Below, one piece after another: positions 62,868 through 64,000 of a stretch of DNA of 64,000 nucleotides. Below the pieces are notes generated by a model. The model saw only the letters and a program-made list of their open reading frames with translations. It was not told the DNA's origin and did no database searches. Each line of letters starts with the position of its first letter. The stretch's first letter is position 1. The DNA is taken from NCBI GenBank assembly GCA_951799405.1, contig OX637342.1, forward strand, positions 18,399,298 through 18,463,297, written 5' to 3'. The position numbers and the translations under genes were made by a program. This stretch comes from Agapetus fuscipes. Taxonomy: Eukaryota; Arthropoda; Insecta; Trichoptera; Glossosomatidae.

Positions 62868-63125
62868 CACCATTATGCAGAGAAAGCTTATGTACTTCGG
62901 TTACATAATGAGAAATGAGAAGTACCGTCTCCTTCATCTTATCATACAGGGTGAGATTGAGGGGAAAAGATCTCAGGGACGCCGAAGGACATCGTGGCTG
63001 AAAAACCTGCGACAGTGTTTCGGCAGAAGCACAAAGTCCCTGTTTCGAGCCGCAGCATCTAAAGTAAAAATAGACATGATTATCGCCAATCTTCGATAGA
63101 AGTGGCACAAAAAGAAGAAGAAGAA
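62868..63125 (+). pseudogene. LINE ORF C-terminus, (GAA)n-tailed lineage
   Basis: MQRKLMYFGYIMRNEKYRLL, GEIEGKRSQGRRRTSWLKNL and SLFRAAASKVKIDMIIANLR, stop, followed by GAAGTGGCACAAAAAGAAGAAGAAGAATAATA. It is intact over 74 codons and 5'-truncated at 62868, the same start as many short copies. Confidence 0.8.
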
Positions 63126-63251
63126 TAATAAAAATATATGTGTGCTGTTTCCCTAGCAACCCATCTGGGTGACGACACAATATAATATACGCCAATTCAC
63201 ATGCAGACCTCCAAACTTTTAAAAACAGTTTAAAAATAACCAAAAACAGTT

Positions 63252-63365
63252 TAGGATCAAACCTGAAGATGCCTCATTAGGCGAAAATGTTTGAGCAAAA
63301 AAAAATAAAAAAATAAGTGAATTAAAACGCTGTTTTTATCCAATTGAATTTTTAAATAATTAAGG
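63252..63365 (+). repeat. HR repeat, AGGC-stem subfamily
   Basis: CTGAAGA-TGCCT-CATT-AGGC-GAAAATGTTTG (63263-63292), then AAGTGAATTAAAACGCTG. GGATCAA occurs at both margins (63254 and 63364), a possible target duplication. Confidence 0.55.
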
Positions 63366-63846
63366 ATCAATTTTTATTCATTCATAAATACTTCATCTCC
63401 AACGTAATTGGTTTGATTGTATAAAAAAAATCCTTCAAATTTTAATTGAATCATTGAAAATCTATTCAATGTCTACTTAGTTTGTTTTAATTTCAATAGA
63501 CTTAAAACTCTGTTAACCTCTTAAGTGGAATTTTTTGTTAATTTTTCATCCCTCTAAGTGTCTTCATTATGGAAGGTTTGCGACGTTAAGCCTGTTTGTG
63601 CAAACAACCCTCCATACGGGGTTGCGTCTGAAGGGTGCAAAATAAATTGAATAGCCGATTAAGCAAAAATCTTGTTATTTTAAGCCACGAAATTTGCAAT
63701 TTAGCGAGAATAGTTTCTGACGGAGGTGAAAGCCCTCCCAGGTGGGTGAAATTAAATGCGAACCTGCTACCTTTAAAAGCCTTCGGAAATTAAAAAAAAA
63801 CGTTAATCCTACTTGAATAAAAAAACATCTTTTATCTATTTATTAA
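63366..63846. other. No recognisable feature
   Basis: No supported coding frame or repeat. Confidence 0.5.
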
Positions 63847-64000
63847 GACCGGTCTGTAGTCAAGAGATAAGCAATTCAGATTCAGTAAATGGAAAGTTGT
63901 GGGTTCAAATCCTGGCGGAGCACAAAAGTATACCACATATATTTTCAAATATGCTTGCCGCTGGGTTGAAAAACTCATTCTTCTTCTTAATCCTATTCCT
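63847..64000 (+). repeat. SB SINE, cut by window end
   Basis: Head GTAGTCAAGAGATAAGCAAT, B box GGGTTCAAATCCTGG, and body to GGGTTGAAAAACTCATTC. The 3' subtype cannot be told. Confidence 0.8.

Overview
The window looks like AT-rich, intergenic or intronic DNA from an animal, most likely an arthropod. It has no bacterial-type gene density, no operons and no rRNA. It carries tRNA-derived SINEs, several non-LTR (LINE) lineages, a Ty3/gypsy element with a lysine-tRNA-type primer site, a Copia remnant, and a decayed transposase resembling an uncharacterised arthropod protein family. Species cannot be named from the sequence alone. Family names below (LW, LJ, SA, SB, TD, HR) are local labels.

Main families. 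(1) LW: a LINE whose ORF ends in a WFGHLERM...GRGRPRK...EMKEVCKDRKKWRLIC tail. Its last ~250 bp (TTCCTTGACTTATAGGTTGG ... TTGCAACTTAGATTATAG) recurs about 40 times on both strands, mostly as 5'-truncated copies ending in (TTAGATTATA)n or (TTAGA)n instead of poly(A). (2) SA: a ~340 bp SINE with A and B boxes and a (TTGCG)n-like tail. (3) SB: a second tRNA-headed SINE with two different 3' tails. The SB1 tail matches the end of a CR1/L2-like LINE at 53.6-54.1 kb, and the SB2 tail matches the end of another LINE (LJ) at 27.4-28.1 kb. (4) TD and several other short inverted-repeat elements (MITEs). (5) HR: repeats carrying a hammerhead-ribozyme-like core (CTGANGA, stem, GAAA, AACGTT), as known from Penelope-like elements and retrozymes.

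Layout. 0-5.8 kb: LW, SB1 and TD copies, including an LW copy inserted in another LW copy with a 13 bp target duplication. 5.8-7.9 kb: an LW copy split by a 1.86 kb DNA transposon (12 bp terminal repeats, 8 bp duplication). 8-22 kb: nested SINEs, LINE ends and HR copies. 22.2-23.5 kb: a ~15 bp minisatellite that reverses orientation and is invaded by a TA-flanked MITE and an SB2 SINE. 24-46 kb: many LW copies, the best hammerhead-like motif (25.5 kb), LJ, a Harbinger-like palindromic MITE inside an SA SINE (31 kb), a long LW ORF fragment (36.2 kb) and a 242 bp palindromic MITE (41.2 kb). 46.68-52.48 kb: a complete gypsy retrotransposon on the minus strand with two identical 259 bp LTRs, the youngest insertion visible. 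53-57 kb: a CR1-like LINE end, two more palindromic MITEs, and an LW tail folded back around (TA)n. 57.6-60.3 kb: the best candidate for a host gene, with putative splice sites and a long reading frame of 17-residue repeats broken by three stops. 60.3-61.6 kb: a Copia integrase/RT remnant. 61.6-64 kb: more LINE ends and SB.

Functionally this is a transposon graveyard with one probably recent gypsy copy. The non-coding families appear to depend on the LINEs: SB seems to have acquired its 3' ends from two different LINEs. No intact conserved host gene was recognised. Most short ORFs are antisense or frame shadows of repeats. All family assignments rest on motifs and within-window comparison; no database search was possible.
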